Assembly: GCA_037176725.1 (NCBI GenBank)
Contig: JAZBRS010000049.1
Location: 30,496,001 to 30,560,000 of the forward strand
Direction of reading: 5' to 3'
Origin: Posidonia oceanica
Lineage: Eukaryota; Streptophyta; Magnoliopsida; Alismatales; Posidoniaceae
DNA length: 64,000 nt
Position 1 is the stretch's first letter; each line of letters starts with the position of its first letter. A program made the translations under genes and the position numbers. Shown here piece after piece: positions 30,557-41,781 of the stretch. The notes below the pieces were generated by a model, which worked only from the letters and a program-made list of their open reading frames with translations, had not been told where the DNA came from and did not search any database.

Positions 30557-31120
30557 TTGGCAGGTTTACCAATAGAGGACTATCAACCAGTCCAAACAGA
30601 CTTCGCAGATGAGGAAATACTAGAAATACAAGCTGTAGAGCCTCCCAGTCAACAATGGTCCCTCTACTTTGATGGAGCACTCAATAGGCAAGGGGCAGAC
30701 ATCGGAGTGGCACTTCTCACCCCGGAAGGAGTCCTCATCCCACGAGCTATGCAACTGAACTTTGCCGCAAATACCAACAACATTGCAGAATACGAGGCCT
30801 TGATCCTCGGACTACACCTAGCTCTGAAGCTAGGGGCAAAGAGGCTAAAGCTCATTGGAGACTCCTAGTTGGTCCTAAGGCAAATTCTGAACAAGTACAG
30901 GATCCTCAACCCCAGGCTAGAAACATATAAGGGCATTGCTCATTTATTGTTAGCCCGGTTCTAGCAAGTAGTGTACGTCCATACCCTCCGGAGTCATAAC
31001 CTTCTGGCAGATGCTCTTACTTCTTTGGCTTCTTCAATTGAGTTCCCCATCAATACCCAAGAGCAAACGATTATGGTGCAGCAGCATGGGACATCCGTCA
31101 TTGACTCAACTGAATCATAG
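30557..31120 (+). pseudogene. Second, archaeal-type RNase H of element C
   Basis: WSLYFDGALNRQGADIGVAL, then NIAEYEALILGLHLALKLGA and KRLKLIGDS, form a separate RNase H fold of the RVT_3 family, with the D in YFDG, the E in AEYE and the D in IGDS as the metal-binding residues. A second RNase H after the first one is the hallmark of the Tat lineage of plant gypsy elements. A TAG follows IGDS where a Gln is usual; further stops lie near 30963 and 31117. Confidence 0.85.
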
Positions 31121-32428
31121 GTGGTGGAGCTTAAACAGAGAATTGGGGAATCAAACACAACTAAGTTTGAAGTTTGCTACAACATAGAAGACGATAGAAA
31201 CCCATGGTTCTTTGACATCCAGAACTACATTCAAGGCGGGACCTTCCCTGAATATGCAACTTCACAAGATAAAGAGGCAGTCAAAAAAATGGCCACAAGA
31301 TACTTCATGAGAGCTGGAATCCTTTTCAAGAGATCCTTCAGTGGAAAAGAGCTTCGTTGCGTCACCTACGAGGAGGTCGAAGTGATCCTTAGAGAAATGC
31401 ACGAAGGGATATGTGGAGGACACATCAGTTTTCAATTCATGGCTAAAATGGTACTACGGAGGGGCTATTACTGGCCTACAATGGAGGCAGATTGTGCAAA
31501 TAAGGTGAGAAGGTGCAAGCCATGCTAGATCCATGCAGACAGAATACATGCACCAGCATCAGAGTTAAACCCAACTCAAGCTGTATGGCCCTTCTCCATG
31601 TGGGCCTTCGATGTCGTAGGACCCTTCGACACTGAAAAATAGAACAAGTTCATACTCACTGCCACTGAGTATTTCACCAAATCGGCTGAAGCAAAATCGT
31701 TCACTGAAATCAAAGCTTCAAACCTATGCAAGTTCGTGCGGAAGAACATTCTCTCAAGATTCGGGATTCCAAAGAGACTAGTAGCAGATAATGGTGCAAT
31801 CTTCGTATCCCAAGACTTCAAAAAGCTTTGTAAGAAGTTCAAGATCGAGCTGCATCATTCGTCACCATATTACCCCTAAGGTAATGGGCAAGCTGAAGCT
31901 ACTAATAAAACGTTAATCCAAATCCTTAAGAAAATGGTAGGAGGTGCCAAGGGACCTGATTGGACAGATAAACTAATTGATACCTTATGGGCCTACCGAA
32001 CCTCCATAAGAACGCATACAGGTCAAACCCCGTTCGCGCTGACAGTAGTCCCATTTGAAATCTTGGTCCCCTCATCCAGAATCCAACTCGATGATGAGAT
32101 AAAAGTCAAGGATAAAAGGCAATTATTAAGTTTACAGTTAGATTTACTAGATGAGAAGATGTTGTAGGCAACTGAGTATGCACGCCTCTACCAAGAACGA
32201 CTTGCAAGAGCTTATAAAAAGAAAGTAATTGAACATAAATTCCATATTGGTGAATGGGTGCTTAAAGAAATCCTTCCTCGCAAGCATGAGAAACTGAGAC
32301 CAAATTGGGAATGACCGTACTTGGTGATTGAAGCATATCCGGGCAATGCCTATTGTTTGGCTAGAGAGGATGGCACTAGGCTTGAATATCCCTGAAATGC
32401 ACTGCACCTCAAAAGGTACTACCCTTGA
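31121..32428 (+). pseudogene. Integrase of element C
   Basis: H-H-C-C zinc finger (MHEGICGGHIS then RCKPC), DDE core with D in WAFDVVGPF, D in LVADNGAIF and E in GNGQAEATNK, and a C-terminal part (HIGEWVLKEI, PYLVIEAYPGNAY) ending RYYP with a TGA at 32426-32428. Stops at about 31526, 31642 and 31877 stand where Gln is expected; TGA in the C-terminus twice stands for a likely Trp. The sequence differs clearly from the A/E integrase, so two pol families are present in the window. Confidence 0.88.
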
Positions 32429-32541
32429 CATGCACACTGAGCCACTGGACTGCTCGTGCTTGTGGACCTACTATTTCCAAAGCCTAGGAATCATACCTTA
32501 GCCCCACCTCACAAACACCTTGTGGGAGAAGGAGAGGGAAT

Positions 32542-32546
32542 GATCC
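32542..32546 (+). repeat. Target-site duplication of element D (left)
   Basis: GATCC directly before the D LTR start TGTGGATG. The same GATCC follows the right LTR at 41777-41781, and the C tail reads on without loss when D is removed (compare element B at 18565-18575). Confidence 0.9.
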
Positions 32547-33974
32547 TGTGGATGTGGATTTGGGGGTGTTTGGAATGAAGGTGACGGCGCTTCCACGATG
32601 TCGACAGCTTGATGTGATTGCACTCGTCGATGGGCTGACAAGACGCCTTGGGGGAGATGATGAAGATGCGGGTACTTAAATCACTAGATCCACGGCAAGA
32701 TGTCGTCTAGCGGCTCTCGTGTCACGTAAGCGTTATTCCTTTCCTTCAAAACAAAGTAAATAGATCCGGATTAGTTCGTGTAGTAAGCGGTAGTAGAAAT
32801 AAACAGAAAAAGTAACATAAACGAAAGAAACTAATACTAACCGGGGGTTGTTCCCCGCATGCATATGCTATGAGTCCTATGCTAAGGAATGCAATATGAA
32901 TTAAAAAGTAGATTGGAAGAATACTCCCTTCACCCTCGTGCTGTATGCAGTGGAGTAGAAGTGGAGGCACGGTCGGAGCTCCGGCTTGGCTCAAGATCTC
33001 TGAGACCTAGGGTTTCTGGATTGAAAGTGGAAGCTAGGATTCCTCTTTTGAAGATGGGAGAGGGTCGAGTTTCTGGATTGAAAACTCTAGCTCTCTAAAT
33101 GTGGAAACTCAAAATCCTAAAAATCTAAAGGGAATTTCTCTCTCTTGAACTAACAAGGAGTGTTTTTCTCCCACTTGGCCAGGGGCTCAAACACTGACCC
33201 ACGGGGTCTATTTATAGACTCCAGGGGTGTGGATGGTTGACACATAGAAGTTTCTAGAAGAAAAGTGGCAGTTATGGTCAGTCGCCGCATATGTAGACGC
33301 CTAAGACCAGCAACCGCCTAAGCAAACGTGGGGGAAACCGTAGAAATTCGGTTGATAGAGGCCACGATCGTTAGTCGCCGTTTATGTTGGTGTCTAGTGG
33401 TCAAGGGGATCGTGGGAAAAACTGTTGCCATTCCACGACTGTTAGTTGCCGATTATGTTGGCGTCTAACAGTCGGTGGGATCGTGGGAAACAACCGTCAA
33501 AAATAACTGCAAGAGGCGGTTAAAGGAAGCCACGATAGTTAGTCGCCTGCTGTGATGACGCCTTGTTAGTCGCCTATTGAAAGGACGCCTATCCATGTCG
33601 CCTCCACAGCTGGCAACTAGCAAGCTCAGATCATTTCTAGCTCTAACTTTTAGGTTTTACCCCGAGAAAACAAGATAAAAGGCCGAGAAACTTCAAATAT
33701 CTCATGAAATCATAAAAACATCTTCTTTAACTCAAATCTGCCACGGATTTGAGTGGAAAAGTGTGCTCAAAGGTACTCAAACTTGCCACTAGTTTGGGCG
33801 AATCAGCTCTGCCACAGCTAACATCCTTGAGCTAAGTAGAATCAAGTGTTGTTTTTAAGCAAGTCACGAAAACTCCGGAAAATGTGTTATTAAAGCCTTA
33901 GTTATGTGATCTGGGTGCCTCAGAAGTTCCTGTCCTCTATGAACTCTAGGCAATGCCAAAATGGGATATCTACA
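32547..33974 (-). repeat. 3' LTR of element D
   Basis: Begins TGTGGATGTGG and ends GATATCTACA. It has the same length as the right copy. The first 1.1 kb differ from the right copy only slightly, but the last roughly 315 bp differ at many more sites. It carries several GTCGCC/GGCGTC inverted motifs between 33280 and 33610. Confidence 0.92.
33208..33217 (-). promoter_or_regulatory. TATA box of the D 3' LTR
   Basis: CTATAAATAG on the minus strand, in a context GAGTCTATAAATAGACCCC that is itself a short palindrome. Transcription on the minus strand would start around 33180. Confidence 0.65.
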
Positions 33975-33989
33975 GATGCCCCTCCTTGG
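33975..33989 (-). other. Polypurine tract of element D
   Basis: On the minus strand CAAGGAGGGGCATC abuts the LTR start TGTAGATATCCC. Confidence 0.75.
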
Positions 33990-36535
33990 AGTTGATCTTG
34001 GAACAAGATTGAGTCAAAGGTAAGAACAAATGTCCCATTAAGCATTTCCTAAAAAGGGGAGCTCCACCTCAAACAATCCGTCACAAGGGATGAAGGAAGA
34101 TAATAAAAAAGGAAGAAGGGGTGAACTGACTCGGTGTCGAGAGATTGCCGAACGGCCAAGTGGTTCGATTAATTGCCGTCATATTGAAGACTCAGGCATG
34201 GAGGGGTCAAGTCAGGGCTATTTGTCGCAACCGATGTCAAGACCAGGTCAACCATGTAGAGATGTACTTCAACGGGGCAGAAGCTAGGGAGAAAATCGTG
34301 GGGCAGGACCCTTACACGATCGAAAAGGAGTGTTCTTGTGGCATCTTGTTGGAGACTTTGCTCGGATTGGAATTGATAGAAGGATAAGTAGGAACTAGGT
34401 TGGCTCTAGGAGGATCACATGTCCTAAGGGTTTCTAATACTCTTGAAGGTCATTTGGCTCCGTCCGTGCTCCACTTCCAATGATATGAGAAGATGCATAG
34501 ATGCATGATTCAAGCAAACAATGATAATGCAAATGCAAGTCAACATATGATGCAATGAATGGTCCATATGCTACGTTAGGCCGGCGAGGTACGGTTGGTC
34601 CCAAACCATATGGACATATGCAAAATGAATGAATGCAATTTGTTGTAGTCAAGTGTTTTCCGTCCTCGAGTGTGACCGGTACTCTCAGGAAAGGACTGTC
34701 GTCCCACAGCTCGATTTGGCAAATAAAGGAGTTCTATGATTAAAGAACCGGGTGAGGGAGTGAACCCTTCCTTTGCCAAACCGGGGTTTGCCTTTTAGTC
34801 AAAGTGGGTGTGCCTTTGCACACTATATGAGCCCCTTAGGCATGAGCTCATTCTTTATGTTGAGATGTATACCTGCACACTTAACAAAAGATGTTAGTAA
34901 TCACTGGTGAACCTTTCCCAGTTCCTATGGAGATTGACTAAGTTAAATTTGTGTATGAGATGAAGTAAACCCTTAATCAAAATTGCTTGAGAACTAGGTG
35001 GAGGGAATTAGTCTTGGCCTCAGCAGGGAGATGGAAAATCGGAACCTAGTAGACGCCGATTGTGAGTCATCCGTAGATGCTCTAAAGATTATTGCAGAAG
35101 CAATGTCCTTGTTGAGAAAAACGCACCCAAGCCGTGAGACACGCTTGAGTAGAACGTTATCCCCAAATCTGAGGTGAACTGATTGTTACATCACCGGCCA
35201 GACTAGTTCTAGTTTTCCTACTTACTAAGTTTTCACCTATATGTAGGGTGTATGGTGCTTCTTTTTTGTTGGTTTTCTTGGATTTTCTAATTTTTTTGAT
35301 TTTTTGGATTTTATGTTTTTTTTTTTGCTATTTTGGGTTTTCTGATTTTTTTGAATTTGGATTGAATTTTGGGATTTTTTTTTTTGGTGTTTTAGATTTT
35401 CTATTTTTTTTGGTATTTTTTGGATTGATGAGTGCAGTCACAGCTGTCTACTCACAGCTTTTGCAGCATTGCCTGGTATTATCTAGGGTGAGAGAGCTTT
35501 CCCTTCTAACATGCCTAGTCTGTTGAGAACTTAGAACCTCATACTAGCCTTAGTGTGATTGTTGTTTCCTTCATTTAATCAATCCCTGAACTTCTAGGGT
35601 TCCCTGCCCCTTGCCTGTGAGTGAGATAGGTGGAGGAGGCTTGAAGTACAGTAAGCTCTCGATTTTGGCTTAGGTCTTGAATTCCACTTGCCTTTCTTTG
35701 GTCCTTAACGTGTCTTTCCAGGATTTATGCTTTAGGTTCATGGACAACTTTTGCCGTGTTCCTTTTCTGCTCTTTGGACAGCTCTTTACTAACCTCTTTC
35801 AGTTGGACAGTTTCTTTTACTGTCTCTTTTCATTTGTTCCTCACTTGGACAGCTTCTTTGCTGCCTTCTTTCCTCTCTATTTGGGTAATTTTTGCTGCCA
35901 TCTTTTCTGGACGCTTTCTAAGTTATTTGGCAAGCGGTTCATACCATGAGCCTCTGCTTCGAGCTTGCCTTTCTCTTACCTCCCCGTGCAAGTGTATGTG
36001 CAAACAGGACAAGGTTAAGGTTACCCTAGTTGTTCAGTTCCTTTTCTATTTAGGATGCAACCTTCTTTCCTTGGCTAGGACTTGGTCTTTGATTCTTTCT
36101 AGATTTTGGCATGCTAATTAAGGGTGTATTGTATGTAACTCCCACAGATCAAAAGATGCCTTTAGGTTGTTACAACCAGTGGTTGGACCTTCCCTGGGTG
36201 TGACAGTCTCAACTTAGGAAACCTTAGATAATATTTTGGTAATTCTACTAAATGCCTCAAGTTGTCAGGTGTAACCCACACTCATCAGTCATTTTTATTA
36301 TTTATTACTTATAATCTAACTTAGCATTCGAGATAAATAAAGACAAATAAAGGAAAACAGAGTACGAAAAGGAAAATGTCTTATTTACAAGTTTTACTTA
36401 AATTAACCACTGCCCTTAATCGGGTTCAGTAGAACCTCACACCTCCCTTCCCAGATGAGGGGGCTTACCTGAGGGGTGACTGTGGAAGTCTGCCCCTGGT
36501 GATAAGTAGTCAGGTGCTTGTGGCGCATATTCTTG
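33990..36535 (-). other. 3' tail of element D, no gene
   Basis: Non-coding. On the D sense strand 35440-35240 is A-rich with AATCCAAAAAA words, and 35940-35700 has repeated AAGAAGCTGTCCAA-like words. Both features are shared, in the same order relative to gag, with the tails of B (18840-19375) and C (42000-42620). Hydrophobic ORFs on the plus strand here come from the T-rich reading and are not credible. Confidence 0.65.
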
Positions 36536-38972
36536 TCATTCTTTTGGTTTGCGCCCATTCCTTGCCTTCAGAGGGTTAGAGTTGGACTCATTCTGACCCG
36601 TTCCAGGCAGTGTGCCCCTGGTGGCTTTGTTTTGGAGTGAGGCTATCCGATTTCCTCCTCCTCTTGAAATGTGACCATTGATGTGTCCTGTGTTAACCTC
36701 TCCTTCATAAACACAGTGTTCATGATTGCCCCTAGTGTATCCTCTTGCAGGATCGAGCGGTTTGGGAGGAGGATCAACTCCTGCTTGTGCTGCTTGGAGC
36801 GGTGAGTTGAACATGGCTTCCATGTCATACCAGTCCACATCAGCATACTCATCGTAGATGGGCGACTGGTTTTCTTCTATTAAGTCCTGGAGCATATGAT
36901 AATTCAGAGTGGGTGTTGAGGGTGCCTTAGGATTAAGGTCCTCTTCGCTCGATGGGTTCTGTTCCGGATCTGCTTGTATGCACAGGATGGTTGCAAACTC
37001 AGATCGAGCAGCTGATAGGATGATTTCTGCTTCCGTGTGAGCCACTCGATGGTTGAACAAGGGCTCTTGATGTATCTGCATCACTTGCTGATCCCCTTGA
37101 GTTGCTTTCAGTCTGGCCTTAAGCTTGGGCCACATAATTTCACCCTAGTCATTAAGATTATGTATCTTATCTTTGACAGTAAAGCATTCTTCAAGGGTGT
37201 GCCCATGGTTTTGATGATAAGGGCAGTGCTTGGACATATCAGCGTTCGGAAAATTTGTCCTGGGTTCAGGGAGTCGCAGACCTCCACTTTCAACCAGCAT
37301 CCTGAATGTATCAAGGATTGATTCAGGAAGCGGCGGGTAGCTTTGCCTCTGAGCGCCCTTGTAGTTTCGTAGTGGAAGGATGCTACGGTAGCTCCTCTAC
37401 CCTTGCTGTTGCCCCAATATTTGTCCATCCTTGCTGGGCATATACCAGGTAGTCAAGTGGCGGTTGTTGTTGATGCTGTATTGGCTGCACTAACTGCCCC
37501 TGCTACTGTGCCGGTTACCCTTGGACCAAAAACGATTGCCCAGACTAATATTGGGGGTTTCTTTGCCCCTTCTGCCTCTGCTGAATTGAAACTTGGGCCA
37601 TGTCACTAGTGACGCCTTCAAGTGTATAGCTAGAGGTTGTCTACTTGCCTCTTCCTTCGGATTCCAAGAATGGTAGCTCTTCTTTGTGACGGAGGACTCT
37701 AGCAGGACACTCGTATAGTTGAGGGTACGTTTGAAGATCACTAATCAGTAGCCCCATTCTGAGTGCTCCTGTAGTGTTTCGGGATATGACCTCAACTGCT
37801 TGACTTTCTAGTATGTAGCATTTTGACGTTGCAACCATGTCTCTCCATCTGCTTGCAAAAGTTGCGAACTCCTCATCAGGTTTCATTCTTTCAGCGAGGA
37901 GGTCGCTCATTGTAGGCTTGTGCTGGATGCGATGGCTATATTGGAGCAAGAATTTTTCCTGAACCATCTTGAAGCTACTGAGATCATATGCTGTGAGCAT
38001 GTTGAACCATCCCAGTGCTTCTCCTTCCAAGCTTTTGAAGAAGAGGTAGATAGTGAGCCCGTTATCATACTGATAAGGTAGAGCATCCATAGCAAATGTG
38101 GCTAGATGGCCTCTTGGATCCTCTGTTCCACTGTATTTCCTCATCTTTGGCATTTTGAATCCAGGTGGAAGAACAAAATGAGAAAATTTAGAAGTGTCAA
38201 ACCCTATTGGCACTTAATGTGTAACCCCCGCCTTTGTGAGTGCCTCAGAGAACATTCTTTTGATGTCCTGTCCTGGCATGGTTTGTTGTCCCTAGTTTAG
38301 GTGCCCATGATTTTGGTGGAACGGTGGTGATAGAGGGTCGTATGGTGGAGAGAAGGGTTGGGTTTGATGTGGAGTGTAGTATGATTGTGTGTTAGCGGGA
38401 GGTTGTGATGAGTGTGTTATTCCGGGATACTGGGGTTGGTATGATGTCCCGGGATATTGTGGTTGTTGGTAGGTTGTGTATGATGGCATGGTTTGATGCG
38501 TGGAATGGTAGGTTGGTGTTGCGTGGTATTGTGTGAATGAACCTTGGGTAGGGAAGTTTACCGTGGGGTTTGGTATGGCATGCGTGTAGGTTGGTGTAGG
38601 GAATGAGTTGTTGTGGTGGATGGATGAGGTTTGTAGGCTCCTAAATGAGGGATGGTAGTGCCGTACCAGGAGTTAGTAGATCTCATTAGTCGCTTCCTCA
38701 GACAGATAGGAAGCGGTCGATGTAGGCGACACTACTGGGGAGGTTACTTCGAGAAGCATGTGCGCAAACAAGATACTCCATGTTTGGGAGTGGCTTACTC
38801 CTCTCTCTCCTTCAACTCCTTGTGCAAAGTTGGGAGTTTCTGGCTCTTGTGCTTGTGAAGTTGAAGCTCTATAAAAGAACCCATCTAGGCCTAGACTTGA
38901 TTGCGCCGTAGAGGTAGAGGTTGAGGCAGAGGTCATATTGATGCGCTCTTGATTCGGCCGATAAAGCTCCAT
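36536..38972 (-). pseudogene. Gag of element D
   Basis: Starts MELYRPNQERINM at 38972 and stays in one frame to about 37490, with stops at 38673, 38292, 38215 and 37641 and more in the Gln-rich part. Gag domain: FSHFVLPPGFKMPKMRKYSG, then IYLFFKSLEGEALGWF, PDEEFATFASRWRDMV. A CCHC-like finger CPYHQNHGHTLEEC lies at about 37183-37230, after a frame change. The tail, to the stop at 36536, is acidic, with WYDMEAMFNSPLQAA. The N-terminus is rich in Tyr-Pro-Gln repeats. Gag would form the RNA-packaging particle. No protease motif follows. Confidence 0.82.
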
Positions 38973-40326
38973 TGTGAGATTGTCTTTTAAATTATTACAG
39001 AAAACTTAAAAAAGGAAATTACAAACTCAATGACACTACTTAATGTGGACTTGATGAAATGAAAGTAAAAAGAAAACAGTAAACGATTGCTGTTCTGATG
39101 CTCTTGCAACCTGTTAGTGGTGACAGTTTAATCCCTGCAAACAATGCACACTGAAATGGAACGTCTACCCTGCCGTCGCCCATAGGTCAGGCGACCAGAC
39201 AAGTCGCCGTTTGAAAGGGCGGCTGAACGAGGCACCTTCTGAACAGGCGGCTTAAGCCCTGTTCTTCCAGCAGCCAAGGTCTATTCTGGACAGACCACGC
39301 AACAAACAGGAAAATAAAACAGTGCAATGTTTCAGACAGATCGCAGGTTTTACTTGTTGAAGTGAATATTTAATCAGTTAATTAAACCTGTGTGTTCACA
39401 ATTAATGGGATTTTTGGCTTATGGATACCACTCTTTGACCTTCGTTCAAGGACTACCAAGAGGGCCTAAGTGGCGGGTTTGTCTCTCTAAAGAGGAGCCC
39501 ACCACCTAGGATTCTGTCCTTAAGATCGGCCCTTATCAAACCACAAAACAGTAAATAAATAGAGAATATCAAAGTGTAAAGTATCTACTAAGGATTATTT
39601 TTGACTTAAGGAAGAGGAGGAGTCAAAAATAAAATCCTAGGACACCTTGAGTTCTTAACCTAACTATTCTAACCAAACAAAGTATGGGTGAGCGACTTGC
39701 ACTGGCCCGGTTCGCTCAATTTGATTATTTTAGTTAGAGAAAGAGATATCAAGGAACTTTAACTTTGATATCAATAAAATAGTTTCCACCTTAAGGGTGG
39801 ACACATACAAACCTAAAATCTGAATAAAAACTAAAATTACAGTGAACAAGATGTTAATCAGTTTTTAAACTACTGCAGATCTAAAAGAAAAGCAACACAA
39901 GCTACTGAAAATAATAAACGATCTGTAGTGAAATAAACATCCAGATCCAATCGCCTGTAATGGCTGTGCCTTGAGAGGTCGCCGTAGTGAACTACAACTA
40001 ACTCAGGCGTCGAATTACTGGGTGGTTGGAAACCGGAGTTCTCTGTTTTTCAGAACATTAGTAACCCGACCCGACCCTCTACGACCCTAGACAAGAGGTT
40101 GTTGTTGCCTCAAAGTGCTAACGAGACCTCTTGCCTTAAGATCAAGGTGGTTGGGTTAGAAAAACTGTTCTAATGATAGAAAACACTATGGGGTTTAGGA
40201 GTGGTGAAAACCTAGGCGCACGGCCTCCTAAACCAAAAACAAAAGAAAGAAACAACTAGATCGAAAGAAGTAAATGAAGGAAGGAAGGAAAAAACTCACG
40301 TAGCACAGAGAGTTGGCTAAAGCCGA
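38973..40326 (-). other. 5' leader of element D
   Basis: About 1.35 kb between the primer-binding site and gag; no ORF with a domain. It contains GTCGCC-type inverted motifs near 39170-39240 and 39955-40015. Confidence 0.55.
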
Positions 40327-40344
40327 GTCCCACCGTGATCGCCA
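40327..40344 (-). other. Primer-binding site of element D
   Basis: Minus strand TGGCGATCACGGTGGGAC, four bases from the LTR end (GATC spacer). It shares the TGGCGATCAC start with elements C and E. Confidence 0.65.
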
Positions 40345-40348
40345 GATC

Positions 40349-41776
40349 TGTTGATGTGGATTTGGGAGTGTTTGGAATGAAGGTGCCGGCGCTTCCACGA
40401 TGTCGACAGCTTGATGTGATTGCACTCGTCGATGGGCTGACAAGACGCCTTGGGGGAGATGATGAAGATGCGGGTACTTAAATCACTAGATCCACGGCAA
40501 GATGTCGTCTAGCGGCTCTTGTGTCACATAAGCGTTATTCCTTTCCTTCAAAACAAAGTAAATAGATCCGGATTAGTTCGTGTAGTAAGCGGTAGTAGAA
40601 ATAAACAGAAAAAGTAACATAAACGAAAGAAACTAATACTAACCGGGGGTTGTTCCCCGCATGCATATGCTATGGGTCCTATGCTAAGGAATGCAATATG
40701 AATTAAAAAGTAGATTGGAAGAATACTCCCTTCACCCTCGTGCTGTATGCAGTGGAGTAGAAGTGGAGGCACGGTCGGAGCTCCGGCTTGGCTCAAGATC
40801 TCTGAGACCTAGGGTTTCTGGATTGAAAGTGGAAGCTAGGATTCCTCTTTTGAAGATGGGAGAGGGTAGAGTTTCTGGATTGAAAACTCTAGCTCTCTGA
40901 ATGTGGAAACTCAAAATCCTAAAAATCTAAAGGGAATTTCTCTCTCTTGAACTAACAAGGAGTATTTTTCTCCCACTTGGTCAGGGGCTCAAACACTGAC
41001 CCACGGGGTCTATTTATAGACTCCAGGGGTGTGGATGGTTGACACATAGAAGTTTCTAGAAGAAAAGTGGCAGTTATGGTCAGTCGCCGCATATGTAGAC
41101 GCCTAAGACCAGCAACTGCCTAAGCAAACGTGGGGGAAACCATAGAAATTCGGTTGATAGAGGCCACGATCGTTAGTCGCCGTTTATGTTGGTGTCTAGT
41201 GGTCAAGGGGATCGTGGGAAAAACTGTTGCCATTCCACGACTGTTAGTTGCCGATTATGTTGGCGTCTAACAGTCGGTGGGATCGTGGGAAACAACCGTC
41301 AAAAATAACTGCAAGAGGCGGTTAAAGGAAGCTACGATAGTTAGTCGCCTGCTGTGATGACGCCTTTGTTAGTCGCCTGTTGAAAGGGCGCCTATCCATG
41401 TCACCTCCACAGCTGGCAACTAACAAGCTCAGATCTTTTCTAGCTCTAACTTTTAGGTTTTGCCCCAAGAAAACAAGATAAAAGGCCGGGAAACTTCAGA
41501 TATCTCATGAAATCATAAAAACATCTTCTCTAACTCAAATCTGCCACGGATTTAAGTAGGATAAAGTGTGCTTAAGGTACTCGGACTTGCCACGAGTCTA
41601 AGTGCGTCAACTCTGCCACAGCCAACAACCTTAAGTCAAGTAAAATCAAGCTTTGTTTTTAAGCAGATCATGAAAACTCCGAAAAATATGTTATTAAGCC
41701 TTAGTTGTGTGATCTGGGTGCCTTAGAAGTTCCTATCCTCTATGAACTCTGGAAATGCGAAAATGGGATATCTACA
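40349..41776 (-). repeat. 5' LTR of element D
   Basis: Same length as 32547-33974. Begins TGTTGATGTGG and ends GATATCTACA. The duplicated short ORFs inside both LTRs (for example 40691-40900 and 32889-33098) are parts of the LTR and not genes. Confidence 0.92.
41010..41019 (-). promoter_or_regulatory. TATA box of the D 5' LTR
   Basis: CTATAAATAG on the minus strand, the counterpart of the site at 33208-33217. This is the copy that would drive the D transcript leftwards. Confidence 0.7.
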
Positions 41777-41781
41777 GATCC
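41777..41781 (+). repeat. Target-site duplication of element D (right)
   Basis: GATCC, the partner of 32542-32546. Confidence 0.9.

Larger units (their letters stand above)
32547..41776 (-). mobile_element. Element D: nested gag-only LTR retrotransposon
   Basis: 9,230 bp with two 1,428-bp LTRs (32547-33974 and 40349-41776) and a GATCC target duplication, inserted in the tail of C. The polypurine tract beside the left LTR and the primer-binding site beside the right LTR show that it reads on the minus strand. The only coding content is a decayed gag (38972-36536); no protease, RT, RNase H or integrase is visible, so it depended on enzymes from a relative. Its gag and A/T-rich tail resemble those of B and C. 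Confidence 0.9.

Noticed and set aside
32889..33098. A 69-codon ORF duplicated at 40691-40900
   Set aside because: Duplicated because it lies in both LTRs of D; contains no domain and sits across the LTR promoter region.
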